DNA of 64,000 nt from Bacillota bacterium (GCA_023425025.1 JAFADG010000024.1:186001-250000), one strand, 5' to 3'. Shown: positions 33,917 through 43,578, counted from the first letter of the stretch. Made by a program: numbers and translations. Notes: generated by a model from the sequence alone, not told the origin.

Positions 33917-35101
33917 ATGAAATTCCCCAAAAGCAGCTGCATGAAAATCGTGCATGAAATCAGCAACATCATCGGCGAGCAGGTCAACATGATGGACCAT
34001 CAAGGCGTGATCATCGCCAGCACCGACCCGGCCAGGATCGGCACGTTCCATGCCGGCGCCAAGCGGGTGGTGGATGAAAAGCTGGAAAGCCTGACCATAC
34101 ACGGCACCAAGGAATATGTGGGCGCAAAGCCGGGCATCAATTTGCCCATTGAGTTCCAGAACGACATCATTGGCGTCATAGGCGTCACCGGGCCTGAGAA
34201 AAAAGTAGGAAAATATGGGCAGATTATCAAAAAGATGACGGAGATACTTCTGCTGGATATCTCTATGCGGCGGGAGAACGATATTGATCAGCGCATCCGC
34301 ACCCGGTTTTTAAACGACTGGATTCATGGCACGCCAAAGGAAATCAACCGGCAGATGGTGGAGAACGGCCGGCAGATTGGTATTGACATCACCGTGCCCC
34401 GCAGGTTTTTGCTGGTGAGCATCATCCCAAGGGAGGAGACGGCCTCTGTCGCCCTGCAGCGCACGATCGACGCGGCCGAAGGCAGTACAAAAAAAATGGT
34501 GAGCGCCCTTACCGAAGCGATCGTTTTCAAATCCGGCAGCGCGCTTGTCTGCAGCGTCCGCCAGATGGATGACGCGCACATGCTGGAAATCGCCAGAACC
34601 ATCAAGGTGAATATCGAAAGCAACAAGTCCTTGCTGGTTTGCATCGGGATTGACGATGCCGTGCAAAGCTACGTATTTATCAATACCGCATACCAGCACG
34701 CCCAAAAGGCGCTGCGCACCTGCCTGCGTTCGCCCACAAAGGATATCCGGCTGTACGACAGCATCAATATGGAGATTTTCTCCGGAGAAATCCCGGATAT
34801 TACGAAGCTGGAATATGTGCGGCGCATTTTCCGCAACTGCTCCATGGATGAGATCGCAAACTGGATTTTGCTTTTGGATACTTATTATTCCTGCGAGGGC
34901 TCCATTACCGAAGCCGCAAAGAGTTTGTTCATCCATAAAAATACATTGCAGTACCGCCTGAAGCAATTGTATGAAAAAACTGGTTATGATCCGCGCAGCA
35001 TTCGCTTTTCCTCCCTATATTATAACGCGATTCACTTTTACCATGATATAGGGGAGAAGCTGCAGCTGGATTCCGAAGCCGACCATTCTCAGGACGCTTA
35101 G
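33917..35101 (+). CDS. cdaR: Sugar-diacid regulator, CdaR family
   Basis: A 394-residue cytoplasmic regulator. The N-terminal diacid-recognition domain (about 1-135) has IGEQVNMMDHQGVIIASTDPARIGTFH and INLPIEFQNDIIGVIGVTG. A central region follows, then a C-terminal PucR-type helix-turn-helix (GSITEAAKSLFIHKNTLQYRLKQLYEKTGYDPR). CdaR proteins sense glycerate, galactarate or glucarate and activate diacid catabolism. The start at 33917 has AAGAGGTG 7 nt upstream. It lies directly before a GntP permease and a glycerate kinase, which together form a complete sense-import-phosphorylate module. Galactarate from pectin galacturonate is a plausible ultimate inducer. Confidence 0.9.
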   Translation: MKFPKSSCMKIVHEISNIIGEQVNMMDHQGVIIASTDPARIGTFHAGAKRVVDEKLESLTIHGTKEYVGAKPGINLPIEFQNDIIGVIGVTGPEKKVGKYGQIIKKMTEILLLDISMRRENDIDQRIRTRFLNDWIHGTPKEINRQMVENGRQIGIDITVPRRFLLVSIIPREETASVALQRTIDAAEGSTKKMVSALTEAIVFKSGSALVCSVRQMDDAHMLEIARTIKVNIESNKSLLVCIGIDDAVQSYVFINTAYQHAQKALRTCLRSPTKDIRLYDSINMEIFSGEIPDITKLEYVRRIFRNCSMDEIANWILLLDTYYSCEGSITEAAKSLFIHKNTLQYRLKQLYEKTGYDPRSIRFSSLYYNAIHFYHDIGEKLQLDSEADHSQDA

Positions 35102-35220
35102 CCTGTTATCCATAACATAAAACGCCCATGAATTTTAATCTTTGTAACATAGTCTTATCGGCTGATCCGTGTATAATGAAAAACAACGAGGTCGTTACAA
35201 ATTCATAAGGAGGTAATTTC

Positions 35221-36603
35221 ATGACCGGTATTGGACTCATCATCGTATTTATTCTGGCCGTCGTGCTGATGATCGTCGCCATCAGCAAATTCAAGATCCA
35301 TCCCTTCCTGTCCATTATGGGCATCGCACTCATCTTTGGCCTTATTGCCGGCATCCCGCTGTACAAGTATACGGACGCCGATGGCAACGCCGTATCCGGC
35401 ATCGCGGATGTGATTGGCGCCGGCTTCAGCGGCACCTTCAGCAGCATCGGTATCGTGATCATCTTCGGCGCACTTGTGGGCACGCTGCTGGAAAGAACCG
35501 GCGCGGCCCTGAAGATGGCGGACAGCGTTGTTCGCCTGGTCGGTAAAAAACACCCGGAACTGGCGATTGAGCTGATGGGCTGGATCGTATCCATCCCGGT
35601 ATTCTGCGACAGCGGCTTCGTTATCCTAAACCCCATCCGCAAGGCATTGGTCCGGCGGACCGGTGCCAGCAGCGTCGCCATGACTGTGGCGCTTTCCCTG
35701 GGCTTGTACATCAGCCACTGCTTCATACCGCCCACGCCCGGCCCCATTGCGGCGGCAGGCACCCTGGGTGTCGGCGACAACCTGCTCCTGGTCATCGGCC
35801 TTGGCGTGTTGCTGTCCATCCCGCCGCTGGTGGCAAGCTACATTTTTGCGAAGTACATCGGCAAAAAGGTGAAATCCGCAGAAGACCAGGACAGCGAAGA
35901 ATCCGTCAAAACCTATGAGCAGCTGGTAGCGGAGTATGGCAAGCTGCCCAACGGCTGGCTGGCCTTTGCCCCGATCGTTGCCCCGATCCTTTTGATGGGC
36001 CTGGCTTCCGCGTTTGCCATGGCACAGATCACCATCCCCTTCCTCGCCTTCCTCGGCACCCCTATCATCGCGCTTGGCGCAGGCGCGGTCATCGCAATCA
36101 TCAGCCTGTTCATTGCCCACAAAGGTGAGGATTTCTATGAGCTAACCAACGAAACACTCAAAACGGTCGGCCCCATCCTGTTCATCACGGCGGCAGGCGG
36201 CGTGCTGGGCAAGGTAATTGCTTCCACCGATATCGTCAACTTCATCAAGGCAAACGCTTTGTCCCTGCAATCTATCGGCCTTTTGTTCCCCTTCCTCCTG
36301 TCGGCCATTTTGAAATCCGCCCAGGGCTCTTCCACCGTTGCCATGACGACCACGGCCGGTATCGTCGCCCCGCTTCTGCCGATACTTGGCCTGTCCAGCC
36401 CCGCTCTGGCGTCGCTGACAGTCATCGCCATCGGCGCAGGCGCCATGACCGTATCCCACGCAAACGACTCCTACTTCTGGGTAATCACCAACTTTGGCGG
36501 CATGGCCCCCCAGGATGGCTACAAGACGCAGACGCTGGGCACGCTTGTGGTCGGTATCGCTTCCATTATCGGGGTGTACATCGTATCCCTGTTCCTGCAT
36601 TGA
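35221..36603 (+). CDS. GntP family sugar-acid permease
   Basis: A 460-residue permease with about 12-14 transmembrane helices. GntP features include FKIHPFLSIMGIALIFGLIAG at the N-terminus, GTFSSIGIVIIFGALVGTLLE, the IPVFCDSGFVIL segment, and SHCFIPPTPGPIAAAGTLG, which is the family's signature loop. It should take up gluconate-like acids or glycerate with protons. AAGGAGGT precedes the ATG. A TATAAT at 35172-35177 is a good -10 for its own promoter, without a clear -35. Regulation by the adjacent CdaR is likely. The ligand is inferred from the downstream glycerate kinase. Confidence 0.9.
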   Translation: MTGIGLIIVFILAVVLMIVAISKFKIHPFLSIMGIALIFGLIAGIPLYKYTDADGNAVSGIADVIGAGFSGTFSSIGIVIIFGALVGTLLERTGAALKMADSVVRLVGKKHPELAIELMGWIVSIPVFCDSGFVILNPIRKALVRRTGASSVAMTVALSLGLYISHCFIPPTPGPIAAAGTLGVGDNLLLVIGLGVLLSIPPLVASYIFAKYIGKKVKSAEDQDSEESVKTYEQLVAEYGKLPNGWLAFAPIVAPILLMGLASAFAMAQITIPFLAFLGTPIIALGAGAVIAIISLFIAHKGEDFYELTNETLKTVGPILFITAAGGVLGKVIASTDIVNFIKANALSLQSIGLLFPFLLSAILKSAQGSSTVAMTTTAGIVAPLLPILGLSSPALASLTVIAIGAGAMTVSHANDSYFWVITNFGGMAPQDGYKTQTLGTLVVGIASIIGVYIVSLFLH

Positions 36604-36614
36604 GTCAAGCCCAG

Positions 36615-36647
36615 CCGGACTGTTTGCACGAACAGTCCGGTCATTTT
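36615..36647 (+). terminator. Terminator after the GntP permease
   Basis: Perfect 10-bp stem (36615-36624 with 36631-36640), 6-nt loop and TCATTTTT. Readthrough would feed the glycerate kinase gene at 36702. Confidence 0.7.
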
Positions 36648-36701
36648 TATGCAACAACGAAGGCTCTCAGCGCCTGAAACGGATATTATTTGGAGTGACA
36701 T

Positions 36702-37937
36702 ATGATGCGCTTAAGAGAAGACTGTGATTTTATCGTCAGGGAAGCCATATCAGCCGTTCAGCCGGATGCCGCGGTAAAGCGCGCGCTGAGCGGGAAAACC
36801 CTCGGCAACGGCAGAGTAATACTGATTGCCGTCGGCAAGGCCGCCTGGTCCATGGCCGCCGCCGCAAAACGTGTGCTGGGCGAAAGGATCAACCAAGGGA
36901 TCGTTATCACCAAATACGGCCATTCCATGGGCGAGATCGCCGGCGTCTCCATTTATGAAGCCGGTCATCCGGTTCCCGATGCCAATTCCTTTTTGGCTAC
37001 AGAGGCAGTGCTTGAAGCGACAGCCCACCTTACCGATACAGACACCGTGCTGCTGCTGATTTCGGGCGGCGGATCCGCCTTGTTTGAAGCGCCTCTCATC
37101 AGCGCGGAAAGGTCGGCGGATCTTACCGGCCAGCTTTTGAAAAGCGGTGCCAATATTGTTGAAATGAACACCATCCGCAAGCGCTTTTCCAAGGTGAAGG
37201 GCGGCCGCTTTGCCCTGCATTGCCAGCCTGCGCGCATCTATTCCATCGTGCTGTCGGACATTATCGGCGACCCGCTGGATATGATCGCGTCCGGCCCCGC
37301 CTATCCCGACAGCAGCACGGTGGAAGATGCCGTACGGATCGCCGAAAAATATCACTTGGACCTTACCGATGAAATGCGCGCGTTGCTGCGTGCGGAAACG
37401 CCAAAACAGCTAAGCAATGTTGAGACGATGATTACGGGAAGCGTGCGGGAGCTTTGCTATGCCGCCGCAGCAGCAGCCGGCAAAAAAGGGTACCGGCCGT
37501 TGATCCTGACCGATTCGCTGGATTGCGTAGCCCGTGAAGCCGGCGCTTTTTTCGCCGCGTTGGCGCGCTACCATCAAAACAGCACGGCATCTATTGCCCT
37601 GATCGCCGGCGGGGAAACAGTCGTTCATGTCACGGGCAAGGGCCTTGGCGGCCGCAACCAGGAGCTGGCGCTGGCCGCAGCCCTTGGGATCCGGGGCCTG
37701 CCCCAAACAGCTGTGTTTTCCTTTGGTTCCGACGGTACCGACGGCCCGACGGATGCGGCCGGCGGCTTTGCGGACGGCGATACGGTGTCCGCCTTGGAAA
37801 AGGCGGGAATCGATGTTTACCGGTCCTTGCAGAACAACGACGCCTATCACGCGCTGAAGGCCGGGGACGGCTTGATCGTTACCGGCCCCACCGGCACCAA
37901 CGTCAACGATGTTTCCGTGCTGCTTATCCGGCGCTGA
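36702..37937 (+). CDS. Glycerate 2-kinase (type II, MOFRL family)
   Basis: A 411-residue kinase of the DUF4147-MOFRL architecture. The N-terminal domain has AVGKAAWSMAAAAKRVLG, ISGGGSALFEAPL and MNTIRKRFSKVKGGRFA; the C-terminal MOFRL domain has IAGGETVVHVTGKGLGGRNQELALAAAL and FGSDGTDGPTDAAGGFADG. It phosphorylates D-glycerate to 2-phosphoglycerate, feeding glycolysis. The start at 36702 has TGGAGTG upstream. It completes the CdaR-GntP-kinase group, so the group may use glycerate directly or as the product of galactarate breakdown. Length and motifs look complete. Confidence 0.9.
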   Translation: MMRLREDCDFIVREAISAVQPDAAVKRALSGKTLGNGRVILIAVGKAAWSMAAAAKRVLGERINQGIVITKYGHSMGEIAGVSIYEAGHPVPDANSFLATEAVLEATAHLTDTDTVLLLISGGGSALFEAPLISAERSADLTGQLLKSGANIVEMNTIRKRFSKVKGGRFALHCQPARIYSIVLSDIIGDPLDMIASGPAYPDSSTVEDAVRIAEKYHLDLTDEMRALLRAETPKQLSNVETMITGSVRELCYAAAAAAGKKGYRPLILTDSLDCVAREAGAFFAALARYHQNSTASIALIAGGETVVHVTGKGLGGRNQELALAAALGIRGLPQTAVFSFGSDGTDGPTDAAGGFADGDTVSALEKAGIDVYRSLQNNDAYHALKAGDGLIVTGPTGTNVNDVSVLLIRR

Positions 37938-38170
37938 TACTGCAGTTATTGGCCGTTCACGCTTTTGGGGAATGAAAACCAGCACACCCAGCGCAATCTT
38001 AACACAAGGCAGTCTGCGAGCCGGTTCATTGACGGCAGGCGGGCTGCTTTTTTACTGCACCAAATTAGAGCAGCACGTGACTGATCATATTGGCCACCCC
38101 TTTTGCGTATATTGTAGCAGCCAGATCTTGCCCCTTGGGGGGGAATGAGCACACATGTCAAAAATGGGTG
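37938..38170. other. Intergenic region, no gene seen
   Basis: No credible reading frame. A weak GCAG/CTGC hairpin followed by TTTTTT near 38046-38056 could terminate the glycerate kinase transcript. Confidence 0.3.
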
Positions 38171-38199
38171 TTGACATTCCATATGTGATATGATAACAT
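38171..38199 (+). promoter_or_regulatory. Candidate promoter of the GH127 gene
   Basis: TTGACA at 38171-38176 and TAACAT at 38194-38199 with a 17-nt spacer. The -35 is perfect and the -10 moderate. It gives a leader of about 160 nt that contains the paired operator-like repeats. Confidence 0.5.
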
Positions 38200-38212
38200 T
38201 CGATTATCAGAA

Positions 38213-38269
38213 ATTTAAACGATTAAATATCCAAAGAATTAGCAGTGCAACACATTTAAACGATTATAT
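38213..38269 (+). promoter_or_regulatory. Paired operator-like repeats upstream of GH127
   Basis: Two 16-bp copies, 38213-38228 (ATTTAAACGATTAAAT) and 38254-38269 (ATTTAAACGATTATAT), lie 41 bp apart. Each is a near-palindrome centred on CG, the style of LacI/GalR-family operators. Both lie just downstream of the candidate -10, where a bound repressor would block transcription. The cognate regulator is not in the window. Confidence 0.5.
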
Positions 38270-38365
38270 TTAAGCAATTGCTCATTCCCTAAAGGCAAAG
38301 AGGACAGCCACTGGCGGCCATTACGCAGCAACAGACGCAAAACCAAAATACAGGATGGATCGTGT

Positions 38366-40279
38366 ATGAAGTGTGCAAAAGCTCTGCCCCTGAAAAGCAT
38401 CAGCTTAACGGAAGGCATATTGCAAGGAATGCAGAAGCTCGTAAAGGAAAAGGTGCTGTCCTATCAATGGGAAGCTTTGCATGACCGGGTTGCAGGTGCA
38501 GCCAAGAGCCATTGCATCGAGAATTTCCGCATTGCGGCCAGGCTGTCCGCGGGCGAGCATTACGGCAATATCTTTCAGGACAGTGACTTGTACAAGTGGC
38601 TGGAAGCAGCCGCCTATTGCATCGAAGTATTTCACGACCGTGAGTTGGAAATGCTGGCCGATGAAGCATGCGATCTAATCGGGAAAGCCCAGGGTATCGA
38701 TGGCTATATCAATACCTATTATACGATCAAGGAACCGGGCCTGCGGTTTACCAACTTGCAGGAAGGTCACGAGCTATACTGCGCCGGTCACCTGTTCGAG
38801 GCTGCCACGGCCTATTACAAGGCAACCGGAAAAAGGCAGATTCTTGATACTGTCTGCCGCTTTGCCGATTACCTGACAACGGTATTCGGCATGAAAGAAG
38901 GCCAGATTCCCGGATATCCCGGACATCAGGAAGTGGAAGTCGGCCTGGTAAAGCTGTATGAAGTAACCGGCAATGCCGCCTATCTTGATCTGGCGAACTA
39001 CTTTATTGCCCAACGCGGTAAAGAGCCGCTATATTTTTCATTGGAACGAAACAGGCCCGAATTCAAGGATATCTTCAATCTTCCTGTCATTGCGGAGCGG
39101 ACGTACGCCCAGACCCACGCAGCGCCGGTCCACCAAACGGAAGCGGTGGGTCATGCGGTGAGGGCATTGTATATGTATAGCGCCATGGCTGACCTGGCAA
39201 GGCTGAAGGAAGAACATGCGTTGAAGGAGGCCTGTGAAAAACTCTATCATAACGTCACACAGCGGCGCATGTATATCACAGGCGGTGTGGGTTCTACCCA
39301 GTATGGCGAAAGCTTCACCACGGATTTTGATCTGCCCAACGACACCATTTATGGTGAAAGCTGCGCATCGGTAGCGCTGATGATGTTTGCGTCGCGCATG
39401 GCCTCCCTCACAGGAAACGGGACGTACTACGATACGGTGGAACGGGCGCTTTTCAATCAGGTGCTGGGGGGCATCGCGCAGACAGGTACGGAATTCTTCT
39501 ACGTGGGGCCGCTTGCTGTCCATCCATCCAATTGCCACTGCAACCCGGGTTTGCGGCATGTGAAACCGGTCCGGCAAAAATGGTTTGATTGTGCCTGCTG
39601 TCCCACCAATATTGCACGTACCATCATGAGCATTGGCAACTACGCTTTCAGCGCCGCCAGTGACACACTGTTTATCCACATTCCACTAGCCTCCAGAATA
39701 CAGACAGACGCCTTTTCCCTGGAGCTTGCGACGCAGTACCCCTTTGGCAACACACTTGCTATCCAGGTTTCAGGGCAAACGCAGAATGTCGCCATCCGGG
39801 AGTCCGGGGTTGCGCCCATCAAAGCTTTGCAAATCAACGGAAAAGAACAATCTGTTACAGCCCAAAATGGCTACCTTCATTTGTCCTCGCTGCAGCCCGG
39901 CGATGTCATCCAGGTGACATATGACCTGAAGCCAAGGTATGTGGTGTCCCATCCAAAAGTAGTCGGCAATGTGGGCAAAGCCGCTGTCATGCGGGGGCCG
40001 GTAGTCTACTGTGCAGAGCAGGCGGATAATGGCGAAGGCATCGCATGCCTTAGGCTCCCCCATACCGCTGATTTCCAAGAAGCGAAAGCATTTGGGGGCA
40101 ACGGAACCGTCGCGCTTGCAACCAGGGGAGCAAAGGCAGCCTTTGCGGAGAAAGACACACTGTATCAGGATGATCTGCCCGAATGGAAAGAAAGTGATAT
40201 CACGCTGATCCCCTATTATTTGTGGGCCAACCGCGGCGAAGGAGAAATGCAGGTTTACCTAAACGTCGCACAAGACTGA
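38366..40279 (+). CDS. GH127 beta-L-arabinofuranosidase
   Basis: A 637-residue retaining arabinofuranosidase of the HypBA1 type, acting in the cytoplasm (no signal peptide). An (alpha/alpha)6 barrel is followed by beta-rich domains. The unusual cysteine-nucleophile, zinc-binding site is present: E331 and C333 in IYGESCASVAL, and C411-C412 in FDCACCPTN, equivalent to E338, C340, C417 and C418 of HypBA1. Other family stretches are YITGGVGSTQYGESFTTDFD and GTEFFYVGPL. It removes beta-linked L-arabinofuranose, found on hydroxyproline-rich plant glycoproteins and some arabinans. It leads an operon with a sugar importer, behind a promoter with two operator-like repeats. Confidence 0.9.
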   Translation: MKCAKALPLKSISLTEGILQGMQKLVKEKVLSYQWEALHDRVAGAAKSHCIENFRIAARLSAGEHYGNIFQDSDLYKWLEAAAYCIEVFHDRELEMLADEACDLIGKAQGIDGYINTYYTIKEPGLRFTNLQEGHELYCAGHLFEAATAYYKATGKRQILDTVCRFADYLTTVFGMKEGQIPGYPGHQEVEVGLVKLYEVTGNAAYLDLANYFIAQRGKEPLYFSLERNRPEFKDIFNLPVIAERTYAQTHAAPVHQTEAVGHAVRALYMYSAMADLARLKEEHALKEACEKLYHNVTQRRMYITGGVGSTQYGESFTTDFDLPNDTIYGESCASVALMMFASRMASLTGNGTYYDTVERALFNQVLGGIAQTGTEFFYVGPLAVHPSNCHCNPGLRHVKPVRQKWFDCACCPTNIARTIMSIGNYAFSAASDTLFIHIPLASRIQTDAFSLELATQYPFGNTLAIQVSGQTQNVAIRESGVAPIKALQINGKEQSVTAQNGYLHLSSLQPGDVIQVTYDLKPRYVVSHPKVVGNVGKAAVMRGPVVYCAEQADNGEGIACLRLPHTADFQEAKAFGGNGTVALATRGAKAAFAEKDTLYQDDLPEWKESDITLIPYYLWANRGEGEMQVYLNVAQD

Positions 40280-40341
40280 ATCCGCCCGCCAATGGTATCC
40301 AATACACAGAGGTGTATTAAAAATACAAGGAGGTTTAGGAC

Positions 40342-41679
40342 ATGAAAAAGGGAACGAAACTTCTCAGCCTGGCAGTCGTGCTGGTCATGATGCTCTCCAT
40401 GGTATCCGGCCTTGGCGCGCTGGCCGAGGGCCGCGTCACCATCACCTACTCCATGTGGGGCGATGATGAAGAAGTCCGCGTGCTTCAGGAGACCATTGAC
40501 AAGTTCGAGAGCGAGCAGGATAAGATTCACGTGGAAATCGTGCAGATCGACCGCGCCGACTACGTTGGCACGCTGAACACCCGCGCCGTCGGCAACAACC
40601 TGCCCGACACCGGCATCATGGCGGAAGACGCGGTGCTCATGTGGGCCGAGCAAGGCATGCTGGCGGATGTAAGCGACATGTACGCCGCCGGGGAAGCCAA
40701 GCCACTGGACAGCCTGGCATTCACCTATGAAGGCAAGCCCGTGGGCTACTCCGTAGCCAATGAAGTGCTCCTGACCTTCTATGACCGCAAAGCCTTTGCC
40801 GATGCGGGCGTCACGTCGCCGCCCGCCAGCGCCGACGCTGCCTGGGACTGGGATACCTTTGTGGACGTGGCCAAGCAGATGACCTTGGATGTCAACGGAA
40901 ACAATGCCAAGTCCGACAAGTTTGACCCCAACAACATCAAGCGCTACGGCGTCATGCTCTGTCCGGACTTTTGGCAGTTGGAAGTTTGGTCCGTCATGAA
41001 CGGCGGTGCCTGGTACGATGCGAACGGCAACGTGACCATCAACAGCCCGGAATCCATGGAAGCGCTGCAGCGCGTCGCCGACCTGGCTCTTGTGCATCAC
41101 GTAGCCCCCCAGTACGGCACCAACACCGCCACCACCATCGACCAGGATCTGGTCAACGGCAACGCCGCCATGTACATCAACGGCCAGTGGTCCATCGGCG
41201 TATGGCTTGGCAAGGCCAGGGAGACCGACGGCCTGGATTTTGGCGTAGGCGTGCTGCCCTACATGCAGGATAAGGTGACCCTGAACACCGGCGGCGTCAA
41301 CGTGGCCTTCGCCACCTCCAAGCATCCGGCCGAAGCGATGGAATGGCTCAAGTGGTACGCCAAGGAAGAAAACTCCTGGGGCCTTATTCAAAGCGGTATC
41401 TGGATGCCGGTACTCTCCAGTTACTACACCGACGAAGCCCTGACCCACAAATGGGTTGACAATCCCAATTTCCCGCCCTATGATGAGTACAAATCCGCTG
41501 TTGTAGACTATGCCATGAACAACGCCAAGCCCACCTCCTGGTACTGGGTAAACAGGACGAACCTGTTCAACGACGCGCTCAGCACTATCCTTGCCCCCTG
41601 CTGGAGCGGCAATGAAAAGGTGGCTGACGCCATTACCAAGGGTCTGGATACGCTGAAGGCTGCCAACCAGGGGCTATAA
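40342..41679 (+). CDS. Sugar ABC transporter substrate-binding protein (SBP family 1)
   Basis: A 445-residue exported binding protein. The signal peptide MKKGTKLLSLAVVLVMMLSM ends near GALA-EG with no lipobox cysteine. Family 1 features include ITYSMWGDDEEVRVLQETID at the N-terminus, NNLPDTGIMAEDAVLMWAEQG, GYSVANEVLLTFYDRKAFADAG and MYINGQWSIGVWL. A good AAGGAGG precedes ATG 40342. It is separated from its permeases by a strong hairpin without U-tract, which probably protects its mRNA and raises its level. The ligand is probably an arabino- or xylo-oligosaccharide, from the flanking GH127 and GH8 genes. Confidence 0.9.
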   Translation: MKKGTKLLSLAVVLVMMLSMVSGLGALAEGRVTITYSMWGDDEEVRVLQETIDKFESEQDKIHVEIVQIDRADYVGTLNTRAVGNNLPDTGIMAEDAVLMWAEQGMLADVSDMYAAGEAKPLDSLAFTYEGKPVGYSVANEVLLTFYDRKAFADAGVTSPPASADAAWDWDTFVDVAKQMTLDVNGNNAKSDKFDPNNIKRYGVMLCPDFWQLEVWSVMNGGAWYDANGNVTINSPESMEALQRVADLALVHHVAPQYGTNTATTIDQDLVNGNAAMYINGQWSIGVWLGKARETDGLDFGVGVLPYMQDKVTLNTGGVNVAFATSKHPAEAMEWLKWYAKEENSWGLIQSGIWMPVLSSYYTDEALTHKWVDNPNFPPYDEYKSAVVDYAMNNAKPTSWYWVNRTNLFNDALSTILAPCWSGNEKVADAITKGLDTLKAANQGL

Positions 41680-41694
41680 GTTCAGTTCGATCCG

Positions 41695-41729
41695 TTGGGA
41701 ATCCGCCTGTTCTTCAGGCGGATTCCCAA
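41695..41729 (+). repeat. Intercistronic hairpin after the binding protein
   Basis: Perfect 15-bp stem (41695-41709 with 41715-41729) and a 5-nt loop, no T-run. It lies between the binding-protein and permease genes, as in many binding-protein-dependent operons. Confidence 0.65.
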
Positions 41730-41746
41730 TCAGATGGAGTGTTGAC

Positions 41747-42667
41747 ATGAAAAGACGATTTCAGCCAGTCTCCAGAATGGCCCGCCAAGAAGCGCGCGCC
41801 GCAAAACTGTTTCTGATTCCCGCCTTTCTGGGTCTCACGTTCATTACCTATTTGCCCCTGCTATCCGTTTTTCTCCTATCCTTTTTTAAATGGACAGCCA
41901 TTATGCCCCAGCCCATTTTTGTAGGGCTGAACAACTACGTAAAACTCTTCACCAAGGATATGTTCTTTTGGACGTCGGTAAAAGTGACGGTGCTTTATGC
42001 GGTGCTGACCGTATGCATCAGCATGGTCTATTCCGTGGCCATTGCCATGCTGCTCAACCGTAAGGTGCCGGCACGCGGCTTTTTCCGGGCGGTTTTCTAC
42101 GTTCCCTACATTATCCCCGCCATGGCCGTATACATGAGCTGGGCGCTTTTGTACAACCCCGACTTCGGTGTTTTGAATGCGTTGCTGGTCCAAAATGGCC
42201 TGCCCAAAATGGCTTTTTTGGTGGACTCCAGGTTCATCATCCCGTCGCTGGCGGTCATCGCCGTATGGGCCAGCGGAAACCTGATCGTTATCTTCCTGGC
42301 AGGGCTTACGAATGTGCCCCGGGTATACCATGAAGCCGCTGAAATCGACGGCGCATCCTTTTGGAAACGTCTGATCCATATTACTTTCCCCTGTATGACC
42401 CCCATCATCTTTTATAACCTGCTGATGAGCCTGATCGCCAATATGCAGGTGGTTGTCCCCTCGCTGATCTACGCCGGGAGCAACCGCACCACCTACCCCG
42501 AATATACCTTCATGTCCTTCCTCATGTACCGCACGGGCTTTATCAACAACGAAATGAGCTACGCCAGCACCATATCCTTTGTTTTCTTTGTGATCATCGG
42601 CGTATTTACGCTGATCCTGTTTGCCACCTCCAAGTCATGGCTCTTCTATGAAGGGGGGGACAAATGA
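41747..42667 (+). CDS. Sugar ABC transporter permease (MalF/UgpA type)
   Basis: A 306-residue permease with six predicted transmembrane helices, the first after KLFLIPAFLGLTFITYLPLL. The EAA loop reads VYHEAAEIDGASFWKRLIHITFPCMTP. It ends overlapping the second permease by 4 bp (ATGA). The start at 41747 has ATGGAGTG upstream. No ATPase gene is present in the operon, so a shared MsmX-like ATPase is expected. Confidence 0.9.
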   Translation: MKRRFQPVSRMARQEARAAKLFLIPAFLGLTFITYLPLLSVFLLSFFKWTAIMPQPIFVGLNNYVKLFTKDMFFWTSVKVTVLYAVLTVCISMVYSVAIAMLLNRKVPARGFFRAVFYVPYIIPAMAVYMSWALLYNPDFGVLNALLVQNGLPKMAFLVDSRFIIPSLAVIAVWASGNLIVIFLAGLTNVPRVYHEAAEIDGASFWKRLIHITFPCMTPIIFYNLLMSLIANMQVVVPSLIYAGSNRTTYPEYTFMSFLMYRTGFINNEMSYASTISFVFFVIIGVFTLILFATSKSWLFYEGGDK

Positions 42668-43518
42668 TGCGCGGCAGCCTGAAAAGTCAAAAGCGCGCGC
42701 AGCGGATTGCCGACGCCGTTTCGCTGGTATTCATCCTCTTCTTTGCCGCGCTGGTGCTGTTTCCCTTATGGTGGATTTTCCGCTCCTCCCTGATGACCAA
42801 CCCGGAAATCGGCTCGCTGAACTTCTTCCCCAGCAGATGGATTTTCGCCAACTATATGGAAGCGCTGGGCGTTTTCACTTTTTTTCAGTATTTTGCAAAC
42901 ACCATGTCGATTGTGCTGCCCTGCGTGGTGTTTGGAACCATCACCGCCGTTTTTTGCGGGTATTCCTTTGCCCGTCTGTATTTCAAGGGCCGGAACTTTG
43001 TTTTCGGTTTGTGCATCGCCTCGCTTTTGCTGCCGCCCATCGTTACGCTGATTCCCCTGTACATTGTTTGGATCCGCTTTCTTGGGCTGGGCGGCACCTA
43101 CTGGCCACTGATTCTGCCATACCTCACCGGCGGCGGCGCGTTCAACATCTTCCTGGTCCGCCAGTTCATTATGACCGTGCCAAGGGAATTGGATGAGGCC
43201 GCGAAAATCGACGGCGCCGGCAGGATGCGCGTGCTCTTGCAGATACTGGTTCCCTCCATCCGGCCGGCCATCATCGTGGTGGCGCTGTTCATATTCATTG
43301 GCATCTGGAATGACGTGCTGCTGCAGACGGTGTACATCTCCGATTCCAGTATGTACACCATCGCCCTGGGCCTTAAAAAATTCTCCGGCTCTTACGGCAC
43401 CGACTGGAAGCTGGCCATGGCCTCCACCTGCATGGCCATACTGCCGGGCATTCTCGTATACCTTATCTGCCAGAAGTATTTTGTGGAAGGCATCGTTATG
43501 ACCGGCATGAAGAACTGA
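42664..43518 (+). CDS. Sugar ABC transporter permease (MalG type)
   Basis: A 284-residue permease with six predicted helices. LVFILFFAALVLFPLWWIF is the first helix. The EAA loop is ELDEAAKIDGAGRMRVLLQILVPSIRPA, and the C-terminus FVEGIVMTGMKN is typical. It is translationally coupled to the first permease (ATGA overlap) and followed by a terminator at 43546. With the binding protein at 40342 it forms an importer for oligosaccharides. Confidence 0.9.
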   Translation: MMRGSLKSQKRAQRIADAVSLVFILFFAALVLFPLWWIFRSSLMTNPEIGSLNFFPSRWIFANYMEALGVFTFFQYFANTMSIVLPCVVFGTITAVFCGYSFARLYFKGRNFVFGLCIASLLLPPIVTLIPLYIVWIRFLGLGGTYWPLILPYLTGGGAFNIFLVRQFIMTVPRELDEAAKIDGAGRMRVLLQILVPSIRPAIIVVALFIFIGIWNDVLLQTVYISDSSMYTIALGLKKFSGSYGTDWKLAMASTCMAILPGILVYLICQKYFVEGIVMTGMKN

Positions 43519-43545
43519 ATGCCGCAGCAATCCCGACTGTCCTTG

Positions 43546-43578
43546 AACTGCCTGAAGCGTTACGCCCAGGCAGTTTTT
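43546..43578 (+). terminator. Terminator of the GH127-importer operon
   Basis: 9-bp stem (43546-43554 with 43567-43575) closing a loop that can pair further, followed by TTT. Confidence 0.65.

Noticed and set aside
38213..38269. Start of a CRISPR array
   Set aside because: Only two short near-palindromic copies, no further repeats or spacers, no leader and no cas genes. The operator interpretation fits better.
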